64,000 nt of DNA, from contig NZ_JAGOMQ010000004.1 of assembly GCF_017993425.1 (NCBI RefSeq), forward strand, positions 62,001 to 126,000, read 5' to 3'. Positions 1 through 11,651 of this stretch are shown piece after piece. The DNA is from Amaricoccus sp. (GTDB lineage: Bacteria; Pseudomonadota; Alphaproteobacteria; Rhodobacterales; Rhodobacteraceae). The notes beneath the pieces are model-generated. The model ran no database searches and was not told where the DNA came from. It worked only from the letters and a program-made list of their open reading frames with translations. Position 1 is the first letter of the stretch, and every line of letters starts with the position of its first letter. The position numbers and the translations under genes were made by a program.

Positions 1-61
1 CCAGCCGGTCGTCCGGCACGCGGTTCGCCTGGCCGCAGTCGAGGCAGGTCAGCCTTGCCAT
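1..61 (-). CDS. trxC: Thioredoxin 2-like protein, N-terminal fragment
   Basis: Only the first 20 codons are in the window; the gene runs off the left edge. From the ATG at 61 the peptide reads MARLTCLDCGQANRVPDDRL. A Cys-x2-Cys knuckle followed by N-R-V-P is how the zinc-ribbon N terminus of TrxC (thioredoxin 2) begins, so a cytoplasmic disulfide reductase is likely. The CGPC active site lies outside the window and cannot be checked. It is divergent from the VOC gene at 156. Confidence 0.6.
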   Translation of the reverse strand, partial: MARLTCLDCGQANRVPDDRL

Positions 62-155
62 CTTCGTCCTCCGCTCCCCCGAGGATAGGTCCGCCGGCCC
101 CCGCGCGAAAGCCCGTCCCCTTCCCCGCGGGCGCCGGCGGGTCTAGGCTCCCGCC

Positions 156-533
156 ATGATCGACCACACCGGAATCAGCGTCGCCGACCTCAAGCGCTCG
201 CTCGCCTTCTACGACGCGGCGCTCGCCCCGCTCGGGATCGGCCGGGTGATGGCCTTCCCGGACGAGGGCGAGCCCGTCGGCGTCGGCTACGGCGCGAACG
301 GCAAGCCGTTCTTCTGGGTCGGCGCGCATGGCCCGCGCTCCGGGCCGATCCACGTCGCCTTCGCCGCCGCCGACCAGGCCGCCGTGCGGGCCTTCCACGC
401 CGCCGCCCTCGCCGCCGGCGGGACCGACAACGGCGCGCCCGGCCTGCGGCCCGACTACCACCCGACCTATTACGGCGCCTTCGTCCTCGACCCGGACGGC
501 AACAACGTCGAGGCCGTCAACCACGGCTTCTGA
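156..533 (+). CDS. VOC (glyoxalase/bleomycin resistance) family protein
   Basis: 125 residues, a complete single VOC module with two beta-alpha-beta-beta-beta repeats. Visible hallmarks are the opening IDHTGISVADLKRSLAFYDAAL (metal-ligand His4) and the closing DPDGNNVEAVNH, whose Glu is the usual second-half metal ligand. Family members are metal-dependent lyases, dioxygenases or binding proteins; nothing here identifies the substrate. It stands alone between a trxC-like gene and the cell-division genes, with no operon partner. Confidence 0.85.
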   Translation: MIDHTGISVADLKRSLAFYDAALAPLGIGRVMAFPDEGEPVGVGYGANGKPFFWVGAHGPRSGPIHVAFAAADQAAVRAFHAAALAAGGTDNGAPGLRPDYHPTYYGAFVLDPDGNNVEAVNHGF

Positions 534-663
534 GGCGGCGCAGACCCCCTGCCCCCCCTGAACCCGCCGCCGCGGCGCCCGGCGGCGCAGCGATGGAACC
601 CGGCGCGCCGGATCGGCGTTGTCCCGCCGATCTGCAACCAATCGGCAACCCAAGAGGTCTGAC

Positions 664-741
664 ATGAAGGGCGTCCTGGCCTGGATGATCGGCATCCCGA
701 TCCCCATAATCATCATCCTCTACCTGATGAACGTCTTCTGA
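664..741 (+). CDS. 25-residue single-span membrane peptide
   Basis: ATG at 664 preceded by an AAGAGG ribosome-binding site at 651-656; TGA at 739-741. The peptide starts MKGVLAWM and is otherwise one hydrophobic helix containing an IGIPIPIIIILYL core, ending MNVF. The good Shine-Dalgarno spacing and pure membrane-helix composition support a real small gene, but I do not recognise a named family. It lies about 135 bp upstream of ftsW on the same strand and may be cotranscribed with it. Function unknown. Confidence 0.6.
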   Translation: MKGVLAWMIGIPIPIIIILYLMNVF

Positions 742-875
742 CCCCGCGCCCCCGACCGATTCGCGAAAGGCTGGCCTTTCCCGCGCATTCCGACTAGACT
801 GCGCCGCAACGAGCCCGGACCGGAGACAATCCGGCCGGCGAGAGGCGGTGCAGGCGGAATGGAGGGCAGGCTCCC

Positions 876-2036
876 TTGACCGAGATGGTCTATGGCGCGG
901 CCCCGGCGAAGCCGGGCGAGCCGATCCTGCCGCACTGGTGGCGCACCGTCGACCGCTGGTCGCTCGCCGCCATCCTCGGCCTCTTCCTCGCCGGGATGCT
1001 GCTCGGCCTCGCCGCCTCGCCGCCGCTCGCGGTGAAGAACGGCCTCCCCGCCTTCCACTACGTCACCCGCCAGGCCGCCTTCGGCGCCATGGCGCTGGCC
1101 ACGATGGTCGTCGTCTCGATGCTGTCGCCGGCCACCCTGCGCCGGCTCGGCGTCCTCGCCTTCGCCGGCTCCGTCGTCGCGCTCGCGCTCCTGCCGGCGC
1201 TCGGCACCGACTTCGGCAAGGGCGCGATCCGCTGGTACTCGCTCGGCTTCGTCTCCGTGCAGCCCTCGGAGTTCCTGAAGCCCTCCTTCGCCATCTTCGC
1301 CGCCTGGCTGATGGCCGCCTCCTACGACGTCTCCGGCCCGCCGGGACGCCTCCTCTCCTTCGTCGTCGCCGTGGCGCTGACCGCGACGCTGGCCCTCCAG
1401 CCCGACTTCGGCCAGGCCGGCCTGATCATCGCCACCTGGGGGCTCATGTACTTCGCCGCCGGCGCGCCGGTCCTCCTGCTCGGCGGCGTCGGCGCGGGGG
1501 TGATCGGCGCGGGCTGGTTCGCCTACCACAATTCCGAGCACGTCGCCCGCCGCATCGACGGCTTCCTCGCCTCCGAGGTCGATCCGCGCACCCAGATCGG
1601 CTACGCCACCAACGCCATCCAGGAGGGCGGCTTCCTCGGCGTCGGCCCCGGCAACGGCCAGGTGAAGTGGATCCTGCCGGACGCCCATACCGACTTCATC
1701 ATCGCCGTCGCCGCCGAGGAGTTCGGCCTCATCCTCTGCGTCGTCATCATGGCGCTCTACCTCACCGTCGTCGTCCGCTCGCTGCTGCGCCTCGTCGGCG
1801 AGCGCGACCCGTTCATCCGCCTCGCCGGCACCGGCCTCGCCGTGCTCCTCGGCATGCAGTCGCTCATCAACATGGGCGTCGCGGTCCGCCTCCTGCCCGC
1901 CAAGGGCATGACCCTGCCGCTCATCTCCTACGGCGGCTCGTCGCTGATCGCCGCCGGCCTCGGCCTCGGCGTGCTGCTGGCGCTGACGCGCAAGCGGCCG
2001 CAGCACGACATCGACGACATCCTCGGGACCCGCTGA
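876..2036 (+). CDS. ftsW: Peptidoglycan glycosyltransferase FtsW
   Basis: 386 residues, SEDS family: polytopic inner-membrane lipid II polymerase of the divisome. About ten hydrophobic segments are visible, and the conserved C-terminal signature LPLISYGGSS (residues ~348-357) is intact. An internal QPDFGQAG segment matches the conserved periplasmic region of the family. The TTG start at 876 is chosen for the GGAGGG at 861-866; an ATG at 885 is the alternative. It is followed after one base by murG. RodA is the main alternative, but the murG-murC context favours FtsW. Confidence 0.93.
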   Translation: MTEMVYGAAPAKPGEPILPHWWRTVDRWSLAAILGLFLAGMLLGLAASPPLAVKNGLPAFHYVTRQAAFGAMALATMVVVSMLSPATLRRLGVLAFAGSVVALALLPALGTDFGKGAIRWYSLGFVSVQPSEFLKPSFAIFAAWLMAASYDVSGPPGRLLSFVVAVALTATLALQPDFGQAGLIIATWGLMYFAAGAPVLLLGGVGAGVIGAGWFAYHNSEHVARRIDGFLASEVDPRTQIGYATNAIQEGGFLGVGPGNGQVKWILPDAHTDFIIAVAAEEFGLILCVVIMALYLTVVVRSLLRLVGERDPFIRLAGTGLAVLLGMQSLINMGVAVRLLPAKGMTLPLISYGGSSLIAAGLGLGVLLALTRKRPQHDIDDILGTR

Positions 2037-2037
2037 C

Positions 2038-3162
2038 GTGGCCGCGCCGCTCCTCGTCATCGCCGCCGGAGGCACCGGGGGCCACATGTTCCCCGCCCAG
2101 GCGCTCGCCGAGGAGATGCTGGCGCGCGGCTGGCGGGTGAAGCTCGCCACCGACGCCCGCGGCGCCCGCTACGCCGGCGGCTTCCCCCCGGCCGTCGAGC
2201 GCCAGGTCACCGCCGCCGCCACCTTCGCCCAGGGCGGCCTCCTCGCGAGGATCGCCGCCCCCTTCGCCATCGCCTGGGGCACGCTCTCGACGCTCTGGTC
2301 GATGCGCCGCGACCGCCCCGCCTGCGTCGCCGGCTTCGGCGGCTACCCGGCGCTCCCCGCGATGATCGCCGCGACGATCCTCGGCGCGCCGCGGCTGATC
2401 CACGAGCAGAACGGCGTCCTCGGCCGCGTCAACCGCAGCTTCGCCACCCGGGTCGACGCCGTGGTCTGCGGGGTCTGGCCGACGCCGCTGCCGGAGGACG
2501 CACGCGCCTTCCACCTCGGCAACCCGGTGCGCGAGGACGTGCTGGCCCAGGCCGAGGCCCCCTACCTGCCGCCCGGCCCGCACCCGATGGGGATGCTGGT
2601 CATCGGCGGCAGCCAGGGCGCCGGCGCCTTCGCCCGCGTCGTGCCCGCCGCCGTCGCCCTCCTGCCGGAGGAGCTGCGCGCCCGGCTGCGCATCTCCCAG
2701 CAGGTGCGCCCCGAGGACATGGCCCGCGCGCAGGACGCCTATGCCGGGCTCGGCGTCGCCGCCGACCTGCGCGGCTTCTTCGAGGACGTGCCGCAGCGGC
2801 TCGCCGAGGCGACGCTGGTGATCTCGCGCGCCGGCGCGGGCTCGATCGCCGACATCACCGTGATCGGCCGGCCGGCGATCCTGATCCCCTACCCCTTCGC
2901 CGCCGACGACCACCAGGCGGCCAACGCCGCCGGGCTGGTGCAGGCCGGCGGCGCCTTCATGATCCGCGAGGACGCGCTGACCCCGGAGCTGCTCGCCGGC
3001 CACATCTCGGCGATCCTCTCCGACCCGGAGGGGGCCACGGCGATGGCCGAGGCCAGCCGCGGCCGCGGCCGCCCCGACGCGACGCTGGAGCTCGCCGAGC
3101 TGGTCGAGCGCCTCGCCGCCGGCCGGGCGCGGCTCGGCGCGCCGCGGGAGAAGCGCGCCTGA
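2038..3162 (+). CDS. murG: UDP-GlcNAc:undecaprenyl-PP-MurNAc-pentapeptide GlcNAc transferase
   Basis: 374 residues, GT28 family. Transfers GlcNAc onto lipid I to make lipid II on the inner face of the membrane. The N-terminal glycine-rich loop [10 protein letters not shown] (residues ~12-21), the [12 protein letters not shown] segment (~122-133) and the C-terminal donor-site block [10 protein letters not shown]...[17 protein letters not shown] (~262-296) are all present. The GTG start sits one base after the ftsW stop, indicating translational coupling. Length is normal for alphaproteobacterial MurG. Confidence 0.96.
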   Translation: MAAPLLVIAAGGTGGHMFPAQALAEEMLARGWRVKLATDARGARYAGGFPPAVERQVTAAATFAQGGLLARIAAPFAIAWGTLSTLWSMRRDRPACVAGFGGYPALPAMIAATILGAPRLIHEQNGVLGRVNRSFATRVDAVVCGVWPTPLPEDARAFHLGNPVREDVLAQAEAPYLPPGPHPMGMLVIGGSQGAGAFARVVPAAVALLPEELRARLRISQQVRPEDMARAQDAYAGLGVAADLRGFFEDVPQRLAEATLVISRAGAGSIADITVIGRPAILIPYPFAADDHQAANAAGLVQAGGAFMIREDALTPELLAGHISAILSDPEGATAMAEASRGRGRPDATLELAELVERLAAGRARLGAPREKRA

Positions 3163-3217
3163 CCGGCGCGCGCGTGACAAGCAGGCGCCCCGCAAGAGGC
3201 CCAGGAGAGGACCGAGC

Positions 3218-4645
<1,428 letters not shown>

Positions 4646-4834
4646 CACGAGGTTCGCCTGATCGCTGCGTGCAGGTTCGGCGGCTCCCGCCGGCTCGACA
4701 CGGAGCGGTTGGGGTAGGAAGGCGGAAGTGAGTCGAACGGCGCCGCAGAATACGGCGCCGCCAACATGACCGAGATGCTGCCCGCTCGCATCTGCTCGGG
4801 CTTGTCCATGAGGGCGCACGGCCATGGCGCCGTA

Positions 4835-4867
4835 TCGTGCGGGACAAGACAAGCGTCGTGCAATGTG
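4835..4867 (+). repeat. Remnant of the right end of a MITE
   Basis: About 33 bases (GGGACAAGACAAGCGTCGTG followed by CAATGTG) closely match the right terminal segment of the intact element ending at 16395 (GGACAAGACAGGCGTCATG...). It abuts the left target duplication of the complete element that begins at 4876, so it is read as the stub of an older insertion. The rest of 4646-4834 holds no gene and no clear repeat. Confidence 0.55.
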
Positions 4868-4875
4868 GCCGGGCT

Positions 4876-5201
4876 CACACTGCACGACAGTGGAGGGGAA
4901 GCCCGGCCGGAAGCAGGCCGCGACGGTGACGCCAGACGGATTTGACCCGTGGCAAATCCGTCCGCGATCGCCCCTCGGGGGGCGAGCGCGATTCCGCGCT
5001 CGCCGGGGCAATCACGGACGGATTGCGCGCGACGGAGAAATCTTCACCCCCCACGGCCTCCGCGCCAACGCGCTCCAGCCGTCGGCGCGGCGAAAGCCGT
5101 GCTTTCGCTTGTCGCGCCGGGCCTCGCGGGCAAGCCCGCTTCGGTCGCTCGGCGCGCGCGCCCCGTGGATCCGGCAGAGCAGACAGGTGTCGTGCAGTGT
5201 G
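4876..5201 (+). mobile_element. MITE-like element, copy 1 (326 bp)
   Basis: Left end CACACTGCACGACA and right end TGTCGTGCAGTGTG are a perfect 14-bp inverted repeat. The element is flanked by GGCCGGGCT (4867-4875) and GGCCGGGCG (5202-5210), a 9-bp target duplication with one mismatch. The interior is a string of hairpins, for example GACGGATTTG (4935-4944) pairing with CAAATCCGTC (4953-4962), then GCGAGCGCG/CGCGCTCGC. Open frames across it arise from the lack of stops in GC-rich palindromes; there is no transposase. A non-autonomous element moved in trans is inferred. Confidence 0.9.
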
Positions 5202-5237
5202 GGCCGGGCGCGCTGTTCACAAACCCGATTCAATAAA

Positions 5238-5270
5238 ATCAATGGCTTGATGAATATTCACGCGTGAACA
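5238..5270 (+). repeat. Conserved intergenic motif, site A
   Basis: ATCAATGGCTTG at 5238-5249, seven bases, then TTCACGCGTGAACA at 5257-5270. The TTCACGCGTGAA core is a perfect 12-bp palindrome. The same two blocks with exactly the same 19-base offset recur at 16431, 53447 and 55427, always in this orientation. Here it lies in the convergent gap between murC and panC, 37 bp right of MITE copy 1, in a locally AT-rich stretch. Function unknown. Confidence 0.8.
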
Positions 5271-5298
5271 CCCAAGGCTCCACGGCCCTGGCGCGGCG

Positions 5299-6192
5299 CT
5301 ACCGGCCCCTCCTGGCGCGCTCCCGCAGGAGCCGCGCCGGCATGATCGCCACCGGCATGTTGTCGATGAGCCGGACCCCGTCGAGCCACGCGGCGACGAG
5401 CAGGCGCCCCGAGGTCCCCTCGCCGAGCGGGCCGAGGTCGTCGGCCCGCCGCAGCTCGAGATACTCCACCTTCTCGAACCCCGCCGCGAGGATCGCCGCC
5501 TCGGCCTCGGGCAGCGCCTGCTCCGCCATCCCGACCGTGCGCATCCTCATCCCGGCGTCGTGGAGCGCGCGGGCGAGCGCCGGCGCCTTCCGGCGGCCCG
5601 CCTCGGAGAGGCGGACGTTGCGGGAGGAGAGCGCCAGCCCGTCCGCCTCGCGCACCGTCGGGCAGCCGACGATCTCGACCGGCAGGTCGAGGTCCCGCGC
5701 CATCCGCCGCACCACGAGCAGTTGCTGGTAGTCCTTCTCGCCGAAGAAGGCGCGGTCGGCCCCGGTCTGGATCAGGAGCTTCGCCACCACCGTGGCGACC
5801 CCGTCGAAATGCCCCGGCCGGGCGGCGCCGCACAGCCCCTCCGACACCCCCGCGACCGAGACCGCGGTCGCGAACCCCTCCGGGTACATCTCCCCCGGCT
5901 CCGGCGCATAGAGCATGTCCACCGCCAGCGGCGCGAGCTTCTCCGCGTCCGCCGCCTCGGTCCGCGGATAGGCGGCGAGGTCGGACGGGCTGTTGAACTG
6001 CCGCGGGTTGACGAACAGCGTCACGATCACCCGGTCCGCCCCCGCCTTCGCCGCGCGCACGAGGCTCATGTGCCCCTCGTGCAGCGCGCCCATGGTCGGG
6101 ACGACCCCCACCCGCGCGCCCCCCGCCTTCCACGCCGCGACCGTCGCGCGCAACGCGGCGACCGTGCGCACGATCGGCGGCGGCGCGCTCAT
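5299..6192 (-). CDS. panC: Pantothenate synthetase
   Basis: 297 residues. Cytoplasmic ATP-dependent condensation of pantoate and beta-alanine, the last step of pantothenate synthesis. The nucleotidyltransferase HIGH-like motif is seen in [14 protein letters not shown] (~residues 31-44), with FVNPRQF (~62-68), the FGEKDYQQL block and the SSRN loop. The ATG at 6192 overlaps the panB stop (ATGA), indicating coupling with panB. Length is slightly above the usual 280. Confidence 0.96.
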   Translation of the reverse strand: MSAPPPIVRTVAALRATVAAWKAGGARVGVVPTMGALHEGHMSLVRAAKAGADRVIVTLFVNPRQFNSPSDLAAYPRTEAADAEKLAPLAVDMLYAPEPGEMYPEGFATAVSVAGVSEGLCGAARPGHFDGVATVVAKLLIQTGADRAFFGEKDYQQLLVVRRMARDLDLPVEIVGCPTVREADGLALSSRNVRLSEAGRRKAPALARALHDAGMRMRTVGMAEQALPEAEAAILAAGFEKVEYLELRRADDLGPLGEGTSGRLLVAAWLDGVRLIDNMPVAIMPARLLRERARRGR

Positions 6193-7019
6193 GCGTCGGG
6201 AAACACGTGCTCGGGCCCGGGAAACGCCCGCGCCCGCACGTCGGCGGCATAGGCCGCCACCGCCGCCTCCGCCGCCGCCCCGAGCTCCGCATAGCGGCGC
6301 ACGAACGAGGGGCGGAACGCCGTGAAGATCCCGAGCATGTCGTCGACCACCAGGATCTGCCCGTCGCAGGCCGCCGAGGCCCCGATCCCGATCGTCGGAA
6401 CCGCCACCGCTTCGGTGATCCGCCGGGCGAGCGGCTCGGCCACCTTCTCCAGCACCACCGCGAAGGCCCCCGCCTCCGCCGCCGCGCGCGCGTCGGCCAG
6501 CACCCGCTCGGCGTCGGCGCCGCGGCCCTGCACCCGGTAGCCGCCCACGGCGTTCACCTGCTGCGGCATCAGCCCGACATGCGCCATCACCGGCACGCCG
6601 CGGGCGACGAGGAAGCCGATCGTCTCCGCCATCGCCACGCCGCCCTCGAGCTTCACCGCCGCGCAGCCGGTCTCGCCCATCACCCGCGCCGCGGCGGCGA
6701 AGGCCTGCGCCGGCCCGGCCTCGTAGGCGCCGAACGGCAGGTCGACGACGACCAGCGCCTTCGGCGCCGCCCGCATCACCGCCCGTCCGTGCAGGACCAT
6801 CATCTCGAGCGTCACCCCGAGCGTCGAGGGCAGCCCATGCACCACCATCCCGAGGCTGTCGCCCACCAGGATCACGTCGGCATGGGCGTCGACGATGCGC
6901 GCCATCGGCGTGGTGTAGGCGGTCAGGCAGACCAGCGGCTCGCCCCCCTTGCGGGCGCGGACCGCCGCCGGCGTCATCGCCCGTCTCGGCCCCTCGGCGC
7001 TCATCGGCATGTCCCCCAA
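6189..7019 (-). CDS. panB: 3-methyl-2-oxobutanoate hydroxymethyltransferase
   Basis: 276 residues. Transfers a hydroxymethyl group from 5,10-methylene-THF to ketoisovalerate, the first committed pantothenate step. Hallmarks: [15 protein letters not shown], the metal-binding [10 protein letters not shown] (~residues 53-62), GAYEAG, KLEGG and MAHVGLMPQ. The overlap with panC makes a two-gene operon. ATG at 7010 or 7004 are alternative starts, because the first residues are not conserved. Confidence 0.96.
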   Translation of the reverse strand: MGDMPMSAEGPRRAMTPAAVRARKGGEPLVCLTAYTTPMARIVDAHADVILVGDSLGMVVHGLPSTLGVTLEMMVLHGRAVMRAAPKALVVVDLPFGAYEAGPAQAFAAAARVMGETGCAAVKLEGGVAMAETIGFLVARGVPVMAHVGLMPQQVNAVGGYRVQGRGADAERVLADARAAAEAGAFAVVLEKVAEPLARRITEAVAVPTIGIGASAACDGQILVVDDMLGIFTAFRPSFVRRYAELGAAAEAAVAAYAADVRARAFPGPEHVFPDA

Positions 7020-7118
7020 GCCGCGCTGTCGGCTGTCGGGAGCACGATTCCCGCCGCCCCGTCAACCCTGCGCGCGCGCCGGGCCCTCGTCGGGCCGGCG
7101 GATGGTCCTCGAGGATCG

Positions 7119-7240
7119 CCGGGGCGCCTTTGCGCCCCGGAGTCAGTCTCCCCACGCGCGCAAGCGCGCGCGGGGCCCCTGCGCGCCGTTGCGCGCCGTT
7201 CGCCCACCCCCCTTCCCCCCGCCCTCCGGGCGGGGGAACC
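7119..7240. terminator. Cluster of GC hairpins between glpD and panB
   Basis: The 305-bp gap 7020-7324 has no gene. It holds three strong stems: CCGGGGCGC/GCGCCCCGG with a four-base loop (7119-7140), a near-perfect CCCCACGCGCGC/GCGCGCGCGGGG stem around 7151-7178, and CCCCCGCCC/GGGCGGGGG near 7216-7238. None is followed by a convincing T-run on either strand, so they could end or stabilise the leftward glpR-glpD transcript. The call is structural only. Confidence 0.4.
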
Positions 7241-7324
7241 TGCACGATAGGTCAAGGGAGGAAGGAAGAAAGGAACGCGCGCCGAGGGAGCCGGCGTCCG
7301 GCCTGCGAGGGATCGCCGCGCGCG

Positions 7325-8845
7325 TCAGCCCTGCCGCGCCGCCCGCGCCTCGACACCGCCCGCGAGCCGCGCGGCCAGCCACGAGCCGACCCGCTCCGCC
7401 TGCCCCGCGTCGAGCCGCAGCCCGAGCTTCGTCCGCCGCCACAGCACGTCCTCGGCGGTCGCCGCCCATTCCCGCTCGACCAGCCAGTCGAGCTCGCGCT
7501 CGGTCAGCCCGCCGCCGAAGTCCTCGCCGAGCTCCGCCGCCGCCCGCGCGCCCCCGAGCAGGACCGCCGCCTCGGTCCCGTAGAGCCGCGCCAGCCGCGC
7601 AGCCTCCGCCGCCCCGAGGAACGGATGCGCCGCGCGCAGCCCCGCCACGAGCGCCGCCCCGCCGTCCCACGGGAAATCCCCGCCCGGCAACGCCGCGGCG
7701 GCGGTCCAGTCCGCCCCCATCGCCGGGAAATGCGGGCGCAGCCGCGCCATCGCCGCCTCCGCCAGCCTTCGATGCGTGGTGATCTTGCCCCCGAACACGC
7801 TCAGCGCCGGCGCCCGCCCCTCGCCGCCGTCGATCTCCAGCACGTAGTCGCGCGTCGCCGCGCTCGCCGAGGCCGCCCCGTCGTCGAGGAGCGGCCGCAC
7901 CCCGGAATAGCTCCAGGCCACGTCCGCCGCCGTCACCGGCGCGGCGAAATACCCCGAGGCGGCCGCCAGCAGGTAGTCGCGCTCCGCCCCGGTGCAGAAC
8001 GGCTCCCCCGGGGCCCCGTCATGCTCCACGTCGGTGGTGCCGATGAGGGTGAAATCGCCCTCGTAGGGGATGGCGAAGACGATCCGCCCGTCCGCCTGCT
8101 GGAAGATGTAGGCGCGGTCGTGCTCGAACAGCCGCCGCACGACGATATGGCTGCCGCGCACCAGCCGCACCGCTCGCCGCGGCGCGATCCCGAGCCCGTC
8201 GCGCGCCACGTCCTCCACCCAGGGCCCGGCGGCGTTGGCGATGGCGGCCGCGGCGATCGTCTCCGTCCCGGCCGGCCCCGCGATCTCGGCCCGCCACCCC
8301 CCGCCCTCGCGGCGCGCCCGCAGGAACGGCGTGCGGGTCCGGATGACGGCTCCGCGCACGGCGGCGTCCCGGGCGAGCAGCACTACCAGCCGCGCGTCAT
8401 CGACCCAGCAATCGGAATACTCGAACCCCCGCACGAACTCCGGGCGCAACGGCGCGCCCGCCGCGTCGGCCCGCAGATCGAGCGTGCGCGTCGGCGGCAG
8501 GATCCGCCGGCCCCCGAGATGGTCGTAGAGAAAGAGCCCGAGCCGCAGGAGCCATGCCGGACGCAGCCCGGCATGGTGCGGCAGCACGAAGCGCAGCGGC
8601 CGCGAGATGTGCGGCATCGCCCGCAGCAGCACCTCGCGCTCCATCAGCGATTCGCGCACCAGCCGGAACTCGTAGTGCTCGAGATAGCGCAGCCCCCCGT
8701 GGAACAGCTTGGTCGACGCCGAGGAGGTCGCCTGCGCCAGGTCGCCCTGCTCGACCAGCGCCACGGCGAGGCCGCGCCCGGCCGCGTCGCGGGCGATGGC
8801 GCAGCCGTTGACGCCGCCGCCGACGACGAGGAGGTCCACCCGCAT
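7325..8845 (-). CDS. glpD: Aerobic glycerol-3-phosphate dehydrogenase
   Basis: 506 residues. FAD-dependent, membrane-associated oxidation of glycerol-3-phosphate to dihydroxyacetone phosphate, feeding electrons to quinone. N-terminal dinucleotide motif VVGGGVNGCAIARDAAGRG (residues ~6-24), then the family block STKLFHGGLRYLE, and the C-terminal DAO_C domain. The ATG at 8845 overlaps the glpR stop; reading further upstream gives only a basic low-complexity tail. With glpR it forms a two-gene unit opposite the glycerol transporter operon. Confidence 0.95.
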   Translation of the reverse strand: MRVDLLVVGGGVNGCAIARDAAGRGLAVALVEQGDLAQATSSASTKLFHGGLRYLEHYEFRLVRESLMEREVLLRAMPHISRPLRFVLPHHAGLRPAWLLRLGLFLYDHLGGRRILPPTRTLDLRADAAGAPLRPEFVRGFEYSDCWVDDARLVVLLARDAAVRGAVIRTRTPFLRARREGGGWRAEIAGPAGTETIAAAAIANAAGPWVEDVARDGLGIAPRRAVRLVRGSHIVVRRLFEHDRAYIFQQADGRIVFAIPYEGDFTLIGTTDVEHDGAPGEPFCTGAERDYLLAAASGYFAAPVTAADVAWSYSGVRPLLDDGAASASAATRDYVLEIDGGEGRAPALSVFGGKITTHRRLAEAAMARLRPHFPAMGADWTAAAALPGGDFPWDGGAALVAGLRAAHPFLGAAEAARLARLYGTEAAVLLGGARAAAELGEDFGGGLTERELDWLVEREWAATAEDVLWRRTKLGLRLDAGQAERVGSWLAARLAGGVEARAARQG

Positions 8846-9633
8846 CACGCCGCCTCGCCCTCGCCCCCGGCCTCGTCGGCCACCTCGATCGCCACGCCGG
8901 CGTTGCGGCACACCTCGGCGAAGGCGGGCGGCGGGGCGGCGTCGGTGACGAAGGCGTGGATGTCCGCGGCGGAGCAGATGCGGATCGGCGCGGTGCGCTC
9001 GAACTTCAGCCGGTCGCAGACGAGGATGGTGCGCCGCGCGTTCTCGACGATGGCGCGGCTGACCGCCACCTCGCGCAGGTCGTAGTCCATGATCGCCCCG
9101 TCCTCGTCGAGCGCCGAGCAGCCGATCACCGCGAAATCCGCCTTGAACTTGCGGATGAACTCCACCGCCTCGTCGCCGACGATCGCCCCGTCCTGCTGGC
9201 GCACGATGCCGCCCGTCAGGATGATGTCCTTGGCCGGCGTGCCGGAGAGGATCTGCACCACGTTGAGGTTGTTGGTGATGACGACGAGGTCGCGGTGGCC
9301 GGTCAGCGCGCGCGCCACCTCCTCCGTCGTCGTCCCGATGTTGAGGATCACCGAGCAGCCGTCCGGGATCATCCCGGCGCAGCGCTCGCCGATCCGCCGC
9401 TTCTCCGGCGCCGACACGACCCGGCGCTCGGCATAGCCGACGTTGGAGACGCGGGCGTTCGACACCGCGCCGCCGTGGACCCGGGCGAGGAGCCCGCTCT
9501 GGCTCAGCTCGTTGAGGTCGCGCCGTATCGTCTGCGTGGTCACGGCGAAATCGGCGGCGAGCGCCTCGACCTCGACGCGGCCCTGCGCGCGGGCGCGCTG
9601 GAGGATCTCCGTCTGGCGTTCGCTCAGCTGCAT
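8845..9633 (-). CDS. glpR: DeoR-family glycerol regulon repressor
   Basis: 262 residues. N-terminal DeoR helix-turn-helix (~residues 6-57, with TTQTIRRDLNELSQ as recognition helix) and the C-terminal sugar-phosphate sensor domain with NIGTTTEEVARAL and ILTGGIV. The expected effector is glycerol-3-phosphate. The ATG at 9633 was chosen over an upstream frame because it starts at QLSERQTEILQ, the normal DeoR beginning. It is coupled to glpD by an ATGA overlap and is divergent from glpV, so repression of both units is inferred. Confidence 0.93.
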   Translation of the reverse strand: MQLSERQTEILQRARAQGRVEVEALAADFAVTTQTIRRDLNELSQSGLLARVHGGAVSNARVSNVGYAERRVVSAPEKRRIGERCAGMIPDGCSVILNIGTTTEEVARALTGHRDLVVITNNLNVVQILSGTPAKDIILTGGIVRQQDGAIVGDEAVEFIRKFKADFAVIGCSALDEDGAIMDYDLREVAVSRAIVENARRTILVCDRLKFERTAPIRICSAADIHAFVTDAAPPPAFAEVCRNAGVAIEVADEAGGEGEAA

Positions 9634-9659
9634 GCTTGAATGCTCTCGCGATGGGCGCG

Positions 9660-9760
9660 ACTGAAAGTCAAACTTTTCACTTGACCGGTCAAGCGGTTTC
9701 GAATGAACTGCCGGCACGGAGATGTCGGAGCACACCGGCGCCCGTGCTCACTGGGAGGAG
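9660..9760. promoter_or_regulatory. Divergent glpR / glpV control region
   Basis: The 130 bp between glpR and glpV contain a perfect 14-bp palindrome CTTGACCGGTCAAG at 9680-9693. It is preceded by GAAAGTCAAACTTTTC (9663-9678) and followed by TTTCGAAT at 9697-9704. A strong GGGAGGAG ribosome site at 9753-9760 serves glpV. These are the likely GlpR operator(s) and promoters; which repeat GlpR binds cannot be told from sequence. Confidence 0.5.
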
Positions 9761-9763
9761 AGA

Positions 9764-11518
<1,755 letters not shown>

Positions 11519-11527
11519 CAGCGACCC

Positions 11528-11554
11528 GCGGCCGCCGGACCTCCCGGCGGCCGC
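11528..11554 (+). terminator. Intercistronic hairpin after glpV
   Basis: Perfect 11-bp stem GCGGCCGCCGG / CCGGCGGCCGC with a five-base loop, just after the binding-protein stop and before glpS. There is no T-run, so it is read as an RNA-stabilising or partial attenuation hairpin, the common arrangement between a binding-protein gene and its transporter genes. Confidence 0.6.
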
Positions 11555-11651
11555 CCCTCACGCGAGGCCCCCGCGCCATGCCGGTCATCAGCCCTCCCCG
11601 CACGGCCCCGGCGCGCCCCCTGCACGGCGCCCCCGTCCCGGCGCGGCTGCC

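Noticed and set aside
720-2150. Long minus-strand open frames over ftsW, murG, murC, ptsP and other genes
   Set aside because: Mirror frames of high-GC genes; composition is His/Asp/Gly/Arg-rich with no domain, and the opposite strand holds clear conserved genes.
4942-5250. Open frames across MITE copies (also 16124-16412, 53093-53433 and 57415-57912) encoding Arg/Gly-rich proteins that look alike
   Set aside because: They coincide with the transposable repeat, occur in several frames and both strands at once, lack ribosome sites and reflect only the absence of stops in GC-rich palindromes.
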